A program made the translations under genes and the position numbers. A stretch of DNA of 64,000 nt, taken from assembly GCA_025617745.1 (NCBI GenBank), contig CM046858.1, positions 28,534,534-28,598,533 on the forward strand. Direction: 5' to 3'. Source of the stretch: Heliocidaris erythrogramma (lineage: Eukaryota; Echinodermata; Echinoidea; Camarodonta; Echinometridae). Positions within the stretch are counted from its first letter, which is position 1. Every line of letters begins with the position of its first letter. Below are positions 1 to 11,800 of the stretch, piece after piece. The notes under the pieces are model-generated. The model had not been told where the DNA came from. It saw only the letters and a list, made by a program, of their open reading frames with translations, and searched no databases.

Positions 1-1490
1 GAGCGTTTATTAATTTGATAGGCAATACAATTTGCCAAGCAATGCCGAAGTGCATGAAAACACTGTTTTATAGTGATTGTTATTTATTAATGTTATACAT
101 TAACGATCTCCATGAACTCATCTGCTGTCTTATCATTTATCCTCTTTGCCGATGACTCCAATATTTGCTCTCACCAGAACCCCGATACACTTTTGAATAT
201 CGTAAACACTGAATTAAAATGCGTTTCTGACTGGATTTAAGCTAACAAATTGTCGCTCATTATAAATAAAACAAATGTCATGCTATTTATTAACTCTATA
301 ACATCCTTACCATGCAGGTAATAACAATAACAATATCGCCCAGGTTGAATCTACCAAATTTTGGGTGTTTATATAGACAGTAAACTAACATGGAAAGTTC
401 AGATTGATTGCTTATGTAAACTGTTATCACGTAATTCAGGTGTAATGAACAAGCTGAAACCTTTTCTACCTTCTCATGCTATGCTTATACGCTATTCTGC
501 CCTGATCTTGCCCTATCTGAACTATTGTATACTTGCATGCATGGGGAAATAGCTCCATAACCCTAATGGACAAAATTAATGTTGTACAAAAACGGGTTAT
601 TATAATAGTAAATAATGCTGGATTTCGTGCACATACAAATGAGCTTTCATATAATTGTAATATCCTTAAGATATCTGACTTGTACTTATACAATCTTGGA
701 ATATTTATGTACGAACTCTCGAAGGGTCATTTACCAGGTGCTTTTGTCCCTATATATTTCAACGCAATAATTTCATGATTGTTTTACATTCCCATCCAAC
801 TAGAGAAACAACCATTTCCACTTTCCCCGTACTCGCTGCGTTTTTGCAAACAAAACAATCACCTTTACTGGACCCAAATTCTGGAACAGCCTGAATAACG
901 AACTGGTTGATAGCCCCTCCAACAAATCTTTGAAACGGAAGCTTCCTTTTAAGTAAGTACATGTATGTATGAATATTTATATCATGCTGGATCGTACAGC
1001 TGGTCACATAGACTTTGTTCGTGTAACAGTCCGCCTTTACATTTTGTCTTCTCCTCCTTCTTCTAGCTTCTTCTGCTTCCTTCTTCCTTTTCTCCTTTTG
1101 TTCTTCCTTTTCTTTTCTTTTCTTTCTTCTTCTTCTTCTCTTTCGTATTTTTCGTTTTTTACTCCACATTCTGAACTTTACTCTCCTTATACGTTTAGTG
1201 AATCTGATACTTCTAATTTTATTCCATCGCAATCAGAATTAAGGACTCTATACGGGAGCCTAATTATTTACAAGCAATGCTTTTTATTTAGGCTCCCCAC
1301 ATTTTACATGTTTCTTCTTTTTGCCAGTCGTTAATATATCTCTCACACTTTCTACCTACTTACTGTACATTGTACTTGATTTGAGTTCTTTACCATTATG
1401 TTTTGAAATTGACAAATATGCTTGTAAAATCGTTTTTGTAAAAATTGATTTGATGTAAAAGTGGAACAAATAAACTTCAAACTTCAAATC
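1..1490 (+). mobile_element. CR1/Jockey-like LINE, decayed 3' half
   Basis: Remains of a non-LTR retrotransposon reverse transcriptase running off the left edge of the window. At 145-159 the frame reads FADDS, the catalytic A-D-D box of the polymerase. Downstream, 361-540 reads a typical C-terminal RT/thumb stretch (GVYIDSKLTW, then LILPYLNYC), continued in another frame at 560-775 (DKINVVQKRV, DLYLYNLGIFMYELS). The frame shifts and stops make it a dead copy. A pyrimidine-rich 3' untranslated part (about 1040-1150) is followed by an AATAAA-like signal and a short iterated CTTCAAA tail near 1465-1490, which I take as the 3' end. The same family recurs at 13450-14700. Clade assignment between CR1, Jockey and relatives is not certain. 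Confidence 0.8.
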
Positions 1491-2058
1491 AATACATTAT
1501 TTGTTCGACTCTGATATAAAACACAAAACAAAACAAAAGCATAACTCTCCGAGAAAGTGCAGAAAGTGCAAGCCAAAACGGCACAGCATTATAGGCCCAT
1601 ATATCATTATCTTGAGAAAATACCATATTTTGTATTTGTTCATCAGAACGACCTATTTTGTAATGTCGAAACCTTCAGGAAAAAAATGAAACCAATGAAT
1701 CATTAATCCGCTTGCATTTGTAATGTAATTGAGCGATGCTTTCTCGGGAAGGGAAGCATTATATTTGGTTGCTTTTAGTAGACAGAGATCAAATGGAAAC
1801 ATCACTCTCGGCTTGCCTAGTTCTTTTGAAACCAGGTTGATAGGGTAACTATTTGAACAATAGAATACATCAGTCACCACGTAAACACACAAACAAAAGG
1901 ATTCGATTTGCTGATTAATAATTGTCGTTGATCAGTTCTGGAAAAGCAATTAAAAATTTATCTAGCAACGCAGGAAGAATAACATCGATGTATAAGGTGG
2001 AAAAACGGTTAGTAGGCATTTTGGGGAACAAATTCAGTATTCTGCGCCCTTTTTGATC
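1491..2058. other. No recognisable feature
   Basis: AT-rich sequence between the LINE tail and the next short element. I see no coding pattern, splice signals or repeat structure here. Confidence 0.5.
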
Positions 2059-2066
2059 ATTAAAAA

Positions 2067-2358
2067 CAGTAGTGGAGCTACTGGGGGGGGGGGGGGGGGA
2101 GGCACGTGCCCTGTTCCGTCGCCCAATCGAATGTGATGGAAAAAAGGAAAACAGAGGAAACAAGAGGTAGCGAGAGAGTAAATAAAATATAAAAGAGATG
2201 GAGTATGAAAGAGAGAGAGATAGTAAGAGAGAGAGAGAGAGAGACAGTACTAGAGAGAGAGAGAGAGAGAGAGGGGAGGGGGAGGGGGAAAGACGAGAAG
2301 ATATTAGACCCTTCCCATATGCCCCCTAATCTGTGGACTCGTTAATTCATCGCCACTG
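2067..2358. mobile_element. hAT-type short element with poly(G) and (GA)n
   Basis: The left end begins CAGTAGTGGAGCTAC and the right end finishes CGCCACTG, imperfect inverted ends of the CAGTGGCGTAGC type seen repeatedly in this window. Flanks are attaaaaa (2059-2066) and attacaaa (2359-2366), an 8-bp near-duplication with one mismatch, the size made by hAT transposases. The body has 17 G at 2083-2099, a CACGTGCC word and a long (GA)n tract at 2205-2275. There is no coding capacity, so it would be non-autonomous. Confidence 0.55.
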
Positions 2359-2366
2359 ATTACAAA

Positions 2367-2965
2367 ATTTCATTTGATTGGATAGTTGAGTTCATTCATA
2401 AAACAAGTCGAAAACTCCCTTCCACTGAAATATGACATCCGCCTGGTTTTTTAAAATGTAGTTTAATGTGCTATTTTTTAAACAACACGGTACAGCAACT
2501 GCCTCCTAAACAAAGCGATTCAAACTTTGCTGATTATGTGTATTAAAATGTTTTCAAAACGTTGTTTGCTGTTGAACTACTCTTGAAAATGCAATTTTAA
2601 GGGACGGTTTTATAAATTACTTTGTCAAGATGTACATTATTCCCATCCGCCTTTCATTTAGGGAGAAAGGGAATGTGAATGGAAACGGTAAACTCTTTTA
2701 GGAGATGATCAAAAGCTTAAGATACTTTATTGGAAGAAGGAAACCAAATCGTGTGGGGGAGTTTTGCTTAAGAGTTTAAAAAGGAGGTAAAATGTGTTTG
2801 AATACAAAAAAAGATTATTTTCCATCGGCAAAGGCCTTTACTTTTGTTCTGTTACAATCCACAAACAAATAAATGAAAAGCTTGTATACATTAAACTAAA
2901 CGTTCAATTAATTCTGTGAAAATTTGTGTTTGTGAATCATTAAATATTAATGATTCATAAATCTG
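2367..2965. other. No recognisable feature
   Basis: Unique-looking AT-rich sequence with no supported gene, splice site pair or repeat. Confidence 0.5.
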
Positions 2966-2989
2966 TTATTGGAAATATATCATGCACAC

Positions 2990-3185
2990 AGGAGGAGAGT
3001 GAGACAGAGAGAGAAAGAGAGAGAGAGAGAGGGAAAGAGAAAGATATGTGAAGATGGGGAGGGAAGAATCGAAATGAAAAGAGAGGAGAAACAACGAGGA
3101 GAGAGAGAAGGGGGGGGGGGTGAGAATGACCGTAAACACCCCTCCCCCCGAGGGTTGGAGCAGTCAGGGAGGGGGGGGGGGGGAG
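2990..3185. repeat. (GA)n purine tract with poly(G)
   Basis: Purine-rich low-complexity stretch: (GA)n at about 3000-3045, more purine repeats to 3110, then G runs at about 3111-3120 and 3170-3182. The open frames across it on both strands (Ser/Leu-rich or Arg/Glu-rich) are products of the dinucleotide repeat. Confidence 0.8.
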
Positions 3186-3189
3186 AGGT

Positions 3190-4255
3190 ACCATGAACCA
3201 CCTTTTGCATATGGAAATGAATAAAAGGATACTTAAAACAAAAAAGATGGAACGTTCATTTAAAGCATAATGTTTCTGACTGAAATATCTGGGCCCCGTC
3301 TTAAAGAGAAGCGATTGATTCGAATGGATCACAAATGAAAATTTATAGCTATTGTGTACTTAAAAGATGGGAGATTATAAATTTGCAATTTCAACTCGTT
3401 AATTAGACAGGGCCACCGTCTCTGATGTTCTCTAAATACAACTAAATAAATTATCATTATTTATTCTACAGACTGTGAAGAAAGGTCATCACCCAGTAAC
3501 AGCACATACGCCAATTCCATATCTGCCACTCTTTCTTTTGATAGAGCAAGTTGATGTTTTACGCTTAAACAAGACAGAGGCACTCTACATTTACTTTTCT
3601 TCTGCCACATGCAAAGGGTGAAATTTGCAACAGATGTAGTTGGCAAAGACTTTCAAAAATCACCATTTCAATAACCATAATAATCATCTCGAAATCATTA
3701 TCGGATTAAGTAATATTCACACATTTCAACAGGTGCTGGACAAGCCTATTGAAATTGCCTTATAAGGTTGATTTTTCGAAAGTCTTTGCGATCGTGTTGT
3801 ACATTTCTTTCTTTCAGCAAATTTACTCTGAAAAGAGCTGCATCCACCATGAAATGTCAGAGTTTCCAATCAAACGTTCAGACAATTTCGTTGCCTAGCA
3901 ACAAGAGACGGATGATGTCACGTCAACGCTATATAGAGTGGTTTTCAGCGTCAAAATTTTAATATTCTCAAATGAGGACAGCATTAAGACCGATTGAACC
4001 TAGCTAATTACGGAAAAGTGGGACAGTGAGTACGTCAGAAAAAAAGAAAGAATGGATGGGTGGAAACTACGAAACTGATTGGAATGGTTTATATAGGACG
4101 CAACAACAGACTTAAAAAAAAATTAATTACGTAATCAAAATGTTCTGCAATGAATATCCTACGTTGTATCTCGAAGCACAATGAGCAAGGGGCTTCGATT
4201 CAGGCCCTTGTCCAAGATTGGGTTGGAGAAGAGAGGGGGTAAAAAAAAATCCGTA
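3190..4255. other. No recognisable feature
   Basis: Mixed AT-rich sequence without a supportable gene or element. Confidence 0.45.
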
Positions 4256-4520
4256 AGATGATGATGATGATGATGATAATAATAATAACAAATAAACGAT
4301 AACAACGACAACAACAATAACAATAACAATGCTAATAATGATGATGATAATAATAATAATGGTGAAAAGAATAATAATAATATTACTGATAATAGTAATA
4401 ACAATAATAACAATAATAACATTGATAAAATAGCAATACTACTACTATTACTACTAATCATCATCATCATCATCGTTATCATTATAATCATTATTGTAAT
4501 TATAATGATGGTAATGTAAC
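4256..4520. repeat. Trinucleotide microsatellite cluster (ATG/ATA/AAC/ACT)
   Basis: About 260 bp of interrupted trinucleotide repeats that shift from ATG to AAT/AAC and back to ATC. The Leu/Ile/Met-rich open frame on the minus strand is a consequence of the repeat. Confidence 0.85.
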
Positions 4521-4660
4521 ACATTGCAATAATTATAAGCCGATTATATTAGCTATAAATTTTTAAACTTATGTTTTGCTCATTATTCTTTATTCTTATT
4601 TCCGAACGATTTGACTTTAAATCCAAATCGCCTGTGACCCAATCTAAGTAGTATAGCACT

Positions 4661-4851
4661 TAGAGTCCCTTGATAGATAGAGTTACGACATGGACGTCCT
4701 GGTGTTTTTTTTACACAAAATGGCGTTCGAATTCTTTCTATTTAGAACACCCAGGTGCTCGTCGAAATTGAATAGAAATGTTATGTAATAGTGGACCCAA
4801 AATGGCGTCCAAATCTCGGGTTGTAGTTACTCTTTCTCTAAAGGGACTCTG
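4661..4851. mobile_element. Short foldback element, copy 1 (191 bp)
   Basis: Inverted ends TAGAGTCCC and GGGACTCTG, with internal symmetrical ACAAAATGGCGTTC-type words on both arms. It has the same length (191 bp) and layout as the copy at 32033-32223. Flanked by atagcact at 4653-4660 and gtagcact at 4852-4859, a one-mismatch 8-bp duplication. Non-coding and non-autonomous; an 8-bp duplication suggests hAT-like mobilisation. Confidence 0.7.
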
Positions 4852-4886
4852 GTAGCACTCAGAGCACGGAGGGCTCTGGTAGCACT

Positions 4887-5075
4887 TAGAGTACCTTTAT
4901 ATAGAGAGTAGCGACATGGACGTCTGACTTTTCTGGAAACAAAATGGCGTTTGAATTCTTTCTATTGAGACCACCCAGGTGCTCATCGGAATCGAATAGA
5001 AATGTTGCATAGCAGTGGAAACAAAATGGCGTTCAAATCACGAGTTGTCGCTACTCTCTTTATGTAGGTACTCTA
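4887..5075. mobile_element. Short foldback element, copy 2 (189 bp)
   Basis: Inverted ends TAGAGTACC and GGTACTCTA. The body is clearly related to copy 1 (GACATGGACGTC, AAAATGGCGTT). Flanked exactly by gtagcact at 4879-4886 and 5076-5083. Between copy 1 and this one lie only 19 bases (4860-4878), themselves symmetrical (CAGAGC ... GCTCTG) and bounded by gtagcact on both sides. Confidence 0.75.
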
Positions 5076-5083
5076 GTAGCACT

Positions 5084-5241
5084 CAGTGCCGTATATAGAG
5101 AGAGTCTGGCCAACTCGGTTTCAGTTGGGTAGCAACATGGCGTATATTCCTTTGTTATGTAAGCTTGCAACAAAGGAATATGCGCCATGTTGTTATCCAA
5201 CTGGAGCCGAGTTGGCCAGACTCTATCTATATACGGCACTG
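5084..5241. mobile_element. 158-bp near-perfect hairpin element
   Basis: A long palindrome: the arm starting CAGTGCCGTATATAG at 5084 is mirrored to CTATATACGGCACTG ending at 5241, with a loop of about ten bases near 5158-5170. The inner arm contains CAACATGGCG and ATTCCTTTGTT and their complements. Flanked by gtagcact on both sides (5076-5083 and 5242-5249). Because of the symmetry, both strands translate to almost the same peptide; this is not a gene. A transcript would fold into a long hairpin of about 70 bp. Confidence 0.8.
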
Positions 5242-5249
5242 GTAGCACT

Positions 5250-5974
5250 GGAAGAACACTGCCCTCTTCGTGAATTTTGAGTATACGCACCTTCTTTCTC
5301 TCAATCAGCATAATCAGAGCATGTCCGGTCAAATTGAAATCAATTCCAACAATTAAAAGTTAAAATACGTTAACTATTTAACGTCTGTTTAAAGATGACA
5401 ACTATGAATAATAGAAGGACTTTTGTTCTTGTACATTGTGTGCCCACTCAATATATCCCCAAAGTTCAAATTAGGGATACTACAAGTGAAGATAAATATC
5501 TATATAAAAAGCTCTTGCATTTCAAAAATTCATCCTGCGTTCAAACACATACTCTGTAATTGTCTAGAGGTCTTGTATGTTCGCCACCATGTCCGTTCAT
5601 TGGCTAATACACGCCTGTTATCATGGTAATAGGTACACACCGATGTAGGTCAATGTCACTGTTCCCCTTTGTAACGTCTAAAAAGTGAACATCGTGATCT
5701 AGATGTTAAGAACTTTTGGACATGTTATCTAATTCAATTCATATCACGTTCAGAGCAGAGAGATAATGAATTGTGAAAGTGGGAAGAAGAAAATGCTTAT
5801 GCATATATCAGTCTCATACCACTGTAACAAATCTATTTATTATTTTTTTCCTTTAAACTTTTTAGCCTTCTATAGACTATTTTATTGAGTCAAATAAAAA
5901 ATAACATTTTACATCTCAATAAAACTGATGTGAATCTTTAACTCAAATAGATCACAATACTCTTACATTTCCCT
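5250..5974. other. No recognisable feature; may include LINE 3' trailer
   Basis: AT-rich sequence. The part nearest 5975 may be the 3' untranslated trailer of the minus-strand LINE that follows, but nothing marks its end. Confidence 0.35.
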
Positions 5975-7440
5975 TATTCTCATTTATACAAACAAAGGTT
6001 GAAACGAATGCCATTTAGTAAATATATGCTATACATTCCCAGTATAGTATGAATATATCTTTCATCATCATAATATTGAATAACTTTTTTTATGGTACTA
6101 AACATAGGAATTTTATTATTAGGCTTTTCTACAAACAGTTGCTGCTTAAACAAAGTTACCATGCAATTTAGGGCATCATTTCTCTTCTTTTCAAAACCAA
6201 ATATCATATTTTCCAAACAGAACTCAATCTGTACTCGAGAGCCTTCATATATCTACTGTTCCTGTGAGTCGTTACTGATTTCACATTCATAATATAAGGG
6301 TACAATGTCTTCCAACTCTCTTTTGTAAAATGAACATTTCCGTTACTAAATTTTTAAATCTTAGGCAGTTGTGTGTTTCAGAAAAGAATCGTATTTACTA
6401 TCTTATAGGCATATTGAAAAAAAAACTGAAACCAATATTCGGAGTAATACGAAATACAATAATATGATATTTTTGCATGTTTAAACTGTCAGGGGATTGA
6501 TCTGAAATGTCGTTCCCATTTCTTTTCCCAAGAAGAGTTTTATAAAATGTATCTACATCCTTAAATGTCATGTACAAGTATTTGATATATAAGGGATTTA
6601 TTCTATGTTTTCACATTTTTCGATATGCATACCATTCCCATATTTTATTTATTGACTTATATTGCAGATTAAGACAAATAATTCAACTTCAAGCCGAACC
6701 TTTGTTCAAATTCTTCACGGGTCAACAATTTTTCCTTATCAACAGGTCATTGATTATCTGATGGCTTTTTCATACTAAAAAATACAGATTTTATACTAAT
6801 CTGGATAGAGCTATTTTTCCACAACGGGAAAGTGCACCAATAATTTCCCTCTGTTCGACTCAACAAAGACAAGCATGAAATACATCTTTCCAAAATGGAT
6901 TACCAACGACACGAGATAATAATAATAATATTCATCACCAAAGCCCAAAGCAAATGGCTTTGTAGAAAACGACTGCATTAAATGATTTACATAAATACAT
7001 ATACCTAAAACCATTCTTCAAATCCATTTAAGCTTTAATGATATACTCAAAAACTCGACATCTGGCATTTTAAGACTCCCTTCTTCATAAGTGTCAACAA
7101 CTTGTTTTGTACTAATTTTATCTGGCTTATTCTTCCAAATAAAATCAAAGAACACAACTTTATGGTTTTCAATAGCTTAGCTGAAGGATCTGGTATTGAC
7201 ATTAACATATGGTTAAACTGTGGTAACAGTAACGATTTAACATCTGTAACTCTTCCAAGAACCGTAATATTCCGCTTGATCCAAGAAATCCTCTGGCGTT
7301 TCACTTTGTCACAAATTCTATCATAATTAAAATCGGGTATTTTATCAAAGACAACTTGAAAGTCTGTACCAAGGTAACGAACAAAAAAAAAAATCATTAT
7401 GCACGAAATTAACCTGTCTTCCTTCTAATTCTATATCTTC
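5975..7440 (-). mobile_element. Tx1/L1-like LINE ORF2 C-terminal remnant
   Basis: Reading the minus strand from 7397, a 116-residue open stretch (KVKRQRISWIKRNITVLGRV, then LLLPQFNHMLMSIPDPS, then a GGL-like LMKKGVLKC) matches the pattern of the region after the RT domain of L1/Tx1 ORF2, which runs W-x-x-R-x-L-T-x-x-G-K followed by a conserved L-P-N/D-P. Further down in broken frames come NPFWKDVFHA, an INDLL word near 6740, and at 6216-5980 a C-terminal stretch (ENMIFGFEKKRND, VIQYYDDERYI) like the L1 tail. Order and strand agree, so this is one decayed 3' half of an ORF2 with several frame breaks. The assignment rests on motif memory, not an alignment. Confidence 0.7.
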
Positions 7441-8444
7441 ATCAGCTAACAAAATTATTTACCATAATCGTTGCCCTGCAAAGAGGGGCAATACGTGATT
7501 TCGAGTAATTTGTTATATACCTGCGTGATAACCTGATGAGTGCAGGTCGAAAAGCTTCGTTATCATGTATCTTTTTCGTGCCATATTGAAATCCAAAACT
7601 CTTAGCATAGAAAATTTAAAAAAAATGACAACACAATAATTATTACAAGACTTCCTAAGAAACAATACAAGGATACAGCGGCCCGTCAAATTTTCAAATA
7701 ACATTCCTTATATCGATTTATACAAATCAGAGATAGCAGGAAGAGAGAGCCGTAGAAAGACAGTTGAGTGACAAATATGATGCAGAGATATTTCACGAAC
7801 ACAAAATATCCTCAATAAAGTCGTTCTGTAATATATAACGATTAGAAAGGCAAACGCTCTTCATCCTTAAAAAACCCAACAAAAAACACTTTTTTTATGG
7901 TACCATCAAAATTATCCATGTGAACTTAAATTTCATCTAGACTGCTTTTATAGGTCATAGTTTTCTATCACGAAATCTTTGACCTGAACACGAATAACAT
8001 TGGAGGAGACACGATTGTATGGCAGGTGGGATACCAACCCCAAATTCTGTGTCCACCATGAATAAAAAAGAGTTAGTACATTTTGTAGAAGCCTTGGGGA
8101 TAAATTTTTGACGGAGGAAGGGGGCAAATTTGGGGGAACATTCTTCTGTTTTTTTTTTTTAAATTGTGCATTTGATGAATTAAGAAACTCGACTAGAGTA
8201 TGAATTTTACCGCCAACAGCCACCGGAGCAAAGTTGCGACGAAATGAAGGCTATTTGTTGTACGAAACATGCTCTGGTGATCACAATCTGATCTTCAATC
8301 TAAATAGTTCAATCCTAGCCCAAACACTATTTTCTAACCCCAATCCCAAACATAACCTAAAACCCTAAATGCAACTTTCACCCTAACCCAATAGCTTTGT
8401 CGAAATAGAGCCCAGAGAGTAGTTAAAAGGAGAGGTTAAATATT
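7441..8444. other. No recognisable feature; 3' flank of receptor gene
   Basis: Sequence beyond the stop codon of the minus-strand receptor gene. It may hold that gene's 3' untranslated region (minus strand, leftwards from 8444), but I cannot place a cleavage site with confidence. Confidence 0.4.
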
Positions 8445-8823
8445 TTACATTTTGCTGGTGCTTTCATTCGATATGGGCGTCGTCGTCAATGTTGAATTCC
8501 CTGTCGGTGTCCAGGAAGCAAACGATGTCCTGGCAAATGACGTATAAAACTGTCCCAGTCGTTTGGCCAAAACCGCCCGCCACAGCCTACGGGTCCGCAC
8601 ATTCATACCGAAGGAGAAAAAGAACAAAACACCCTGGAGAGAGTTTAAGACGATGAACACGTACCAGAGTTGGGAAACTTTGACGAAGGCCCCAAGATAG
8701 CCGAAGAGCCAGCCAAAACCAAATAGGCATGAAATCTGAAATATTGAGAGAGAAAAAAAGAGAAGAATATTGCATGTTACAACTAATTTGGTACAGTATA
8801 ACCACCAATCGAATGGCGAAAAG

Positions 8824-8859
<36 letters not shown>

Positions 8860-11800
8860 GGGGGGGGGGATGATAAGGGTGACATGAGAAAGAGAGGATA
8901 TGACACCTCCCAAACCCTAATAGATGATCATGTACTCTCACAGTTTTAGTCATCTTACGGAGACCGGTGCCCTCCCCTCCCAAAGGAAAAGAGCCCCTAT
9001 AAGTGACTGAACGCACGCTATGCCACTGTATCTACAAACAAACAGGGCAGAGGTTAATAAAGAGACCAAATACTCTGCATGTGTCTTAATATCGTCTTCA
9101 AGCAAATATTTTAAAGATCAAATTAAATTTTAAGCAAATTTAAATAACCTGAAATAACTTGTTGCAATTGAACTAATATTATACAGCATTAATTTGATAG
9201 AAAGCTTGCTAAACGTTCATGAAAATACGATTTATAGGCCCATTCTTATACATGTATATGTTTTACGCTATGTGGTATTGATCTATCTAGTTCGTATACC
9301 TTGATGTAAAGCCGCAGAGCAGCAATGGTATCTTTGCGCTGTTGGTCATTACTTTGGCCTCTCTTGAGAACCTGGCACTCCTTCTTGATAGTCCGGAGTT
9401 GGCAGATGACCCTGACAAAGAGGACGAAGTTGAAGAACAAACAGATAGACACCGGTAAGAGGAAAGCATGTATGGTCCTCATAGAGGGATGAAGCCAACA
9501 GTCGGTACCTCCGTAGTAAAGGAGCTCAAAAGATCGGTTCTTGACAGAGAAAATGTGCACTCCAAGACATGGACTGACAATGACGATGGGGAACCCCCAG
9601 CCGCAGATACAGTACAATAGGAGTCTCTTTCTGCTCATAGAATCGCGTCTGGCGACGGTTTTAGAGAAAGCAAGACTCTGGCTGAGATCAAAAGCCATCG
9701 CACTCATCAAGGAAAACGCAGCTAAGGAAAAAAAGTGGGAAACACACGCGACAGCAACGCAGACGTCTGTCCCTTGTTCACTGATATATACCGATGCATA
9801 GAAACTCTTAGCCTTGAGACTCGGGGCAACAAACTGTATAAGCACCTGTGCCATGAAAAGAGCAATGATGAACTGCATCACTAAGATACCTTGGATGTTC
9901 CGAAGACTAGTGAAGACACAATATGTGAGGAAGGTAACAATGAGAGCCGCACATGATATACCAAAGAAGACCTTTGCGACGATTTGTTGGTTTTCAGTGT
10001 ATTCAAAGAAGGCGAAATATAGGGGTTGTCCTACGCATGTTACGTAATTCCCGTGGTATTGGTTTGTTCCTGGACATTTCGAATACTCATCAAGTAACGG
10101 AATTTGTTCCTGGCACAAGGCACACTCCCTGTTCCTGAAAAGGTTATCGATGTCAACAGGGGCAAAATCTGCCTCGCATTGTCTTCGGGTGATTCCACTT
10201 ACGTTTGCATCTAAAGGGCAGGACTGTATCATATCAGGGAAACACAAATGTGGGTCGGGCACCCAGGAATCACTACTTGTTTCGTTACCAACGCCATAGG
10301 CTAAAGGAAAGTAGGCGCACTTAAAGTCATATGTTGGGCAAGGGTGATCCATAAAGTCCAGGTACGTCCGAAGAGTGTCCATATTTGCTCCATTACACAT
10401 AGCACAGTATTCGCTGCGGAAGTGTAACCCCCGATCATCTAGGACAACAGGGTCTGTGCTGTCTTCCCGCTGACAAGCACGTCTAATCGCCTTATCCGAC
10501 CAAGGATCAGGGCAGTCGCTGATGAGCTGGAAACGCTCGTCGTATACACCCGGTACGAGATCCGCACACATGGTTCCGAAGTCCACGCACTGCCAGAGCT
10601 CTGGATCCTTGAACACACTGATGGCGCTGTCGTTCGAGTTTGTTGAGTTAAAGTCCCTGCAACAATCCCGAAAAAAATCACAGAGGGGGTCACAGCGACA
10701 AAGTCTAAAGCGTTGCGGCATGTTACATGACTCTGTTCGACAGGATAAGTCTTCCCCTGCAAAAGAAAAATAAACATGGAACAGGCTAAGTAAAGTGGTA
10801 TATGAGCCTATAAGCACGAAATCGAAAGAAAATGTATTTAAGTATGTTTGTCGATGTAATAATTATCATTGCATTAATATTTTTTTAAAAGTCAATCGAT
10901 CCCTCTGTACGTCAATGAAAATGTTAAAACCAACATATTTTGTTAGTTTTCCGAGTAACGAACTTCAAATTTAGGCGGATTATGGTGTACGTATCCTTTG
11001 TGGCAATTCCAATTTGATTACGATTTTGTCATTAAATAACCCAATTTATGATGAAAGAGTAAGTTCTAGAATTATAGTGTAGTATCATGTCTCTTTCTCC
11101 CTCTCCCTATCTCACCCCTCTCTCTATCTCATATTCTCTATATTTCTCACGCTCTCTATCCTTCTTATCTATACTACACTGCATAATTTAAACATTCCTA
11201 TGTTGATTTTTGATGAATACCACGTCAATCCCCCTCAATTCATCATGTTCAACAACATAGGCGGCATCAGGACCCGGAGGGGTATGATAACAGCAGCAAA
11301 ATGACACAAACAAACACATCTCCTTGCCCTCAGTTTGCCCCCCCCCCATTTTTTTCATAAAATCCTGGTGCCACCACAAATTTAGGATACTTACACGTAT
11401 GCGTTGCATAAGAACCGGACCATGTACTGTTGGACCACGAACTGTCACTGACACCCTCGTCACCACTATCCAATTCTGAAGTATAATCGATATAATCTGT
11501 AAATGATGATGATGATGATGATAATAATAATAATGATAATAATAGTAATAATAAGAATGATTATAATAGTAGTGCTAATCAATAAATCATTATTAATGAA
11601 AATAACAATAAAAATAATGTACAATAAGGCGCTTCGCAACGAGTAATACACTTACCGTCCCTAGAAGCAACAGACAGATAGGGGATAGGGCATTTTCAGT
11701 TACTGCCCCCAAAATATGGAACTCCCTATACCCCTTCAATTAAAGAACTGCTCAACACTTACACAATTAAACAAGTCTCTGAATACACATCTTTTCTCAT

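Noticed and set aside
5060-5332. Nearly the same peptide readable from both strands (RVWPTR, YIPLL)
   Set aside because: Caused by the palindrome at 5084-5241, not by coding selection.
8587-9016. Ser/Leu-rich frames over the GA repeat next to receptor exon 4
   Set aside because: Dinucleotide repeat shadows within the intron; only the stretch from 8735 down is coding.
9541-10138. Plus-strand frames of 61-86 codons
   Set aside because: Antisense shadows of the receptor exon 3.
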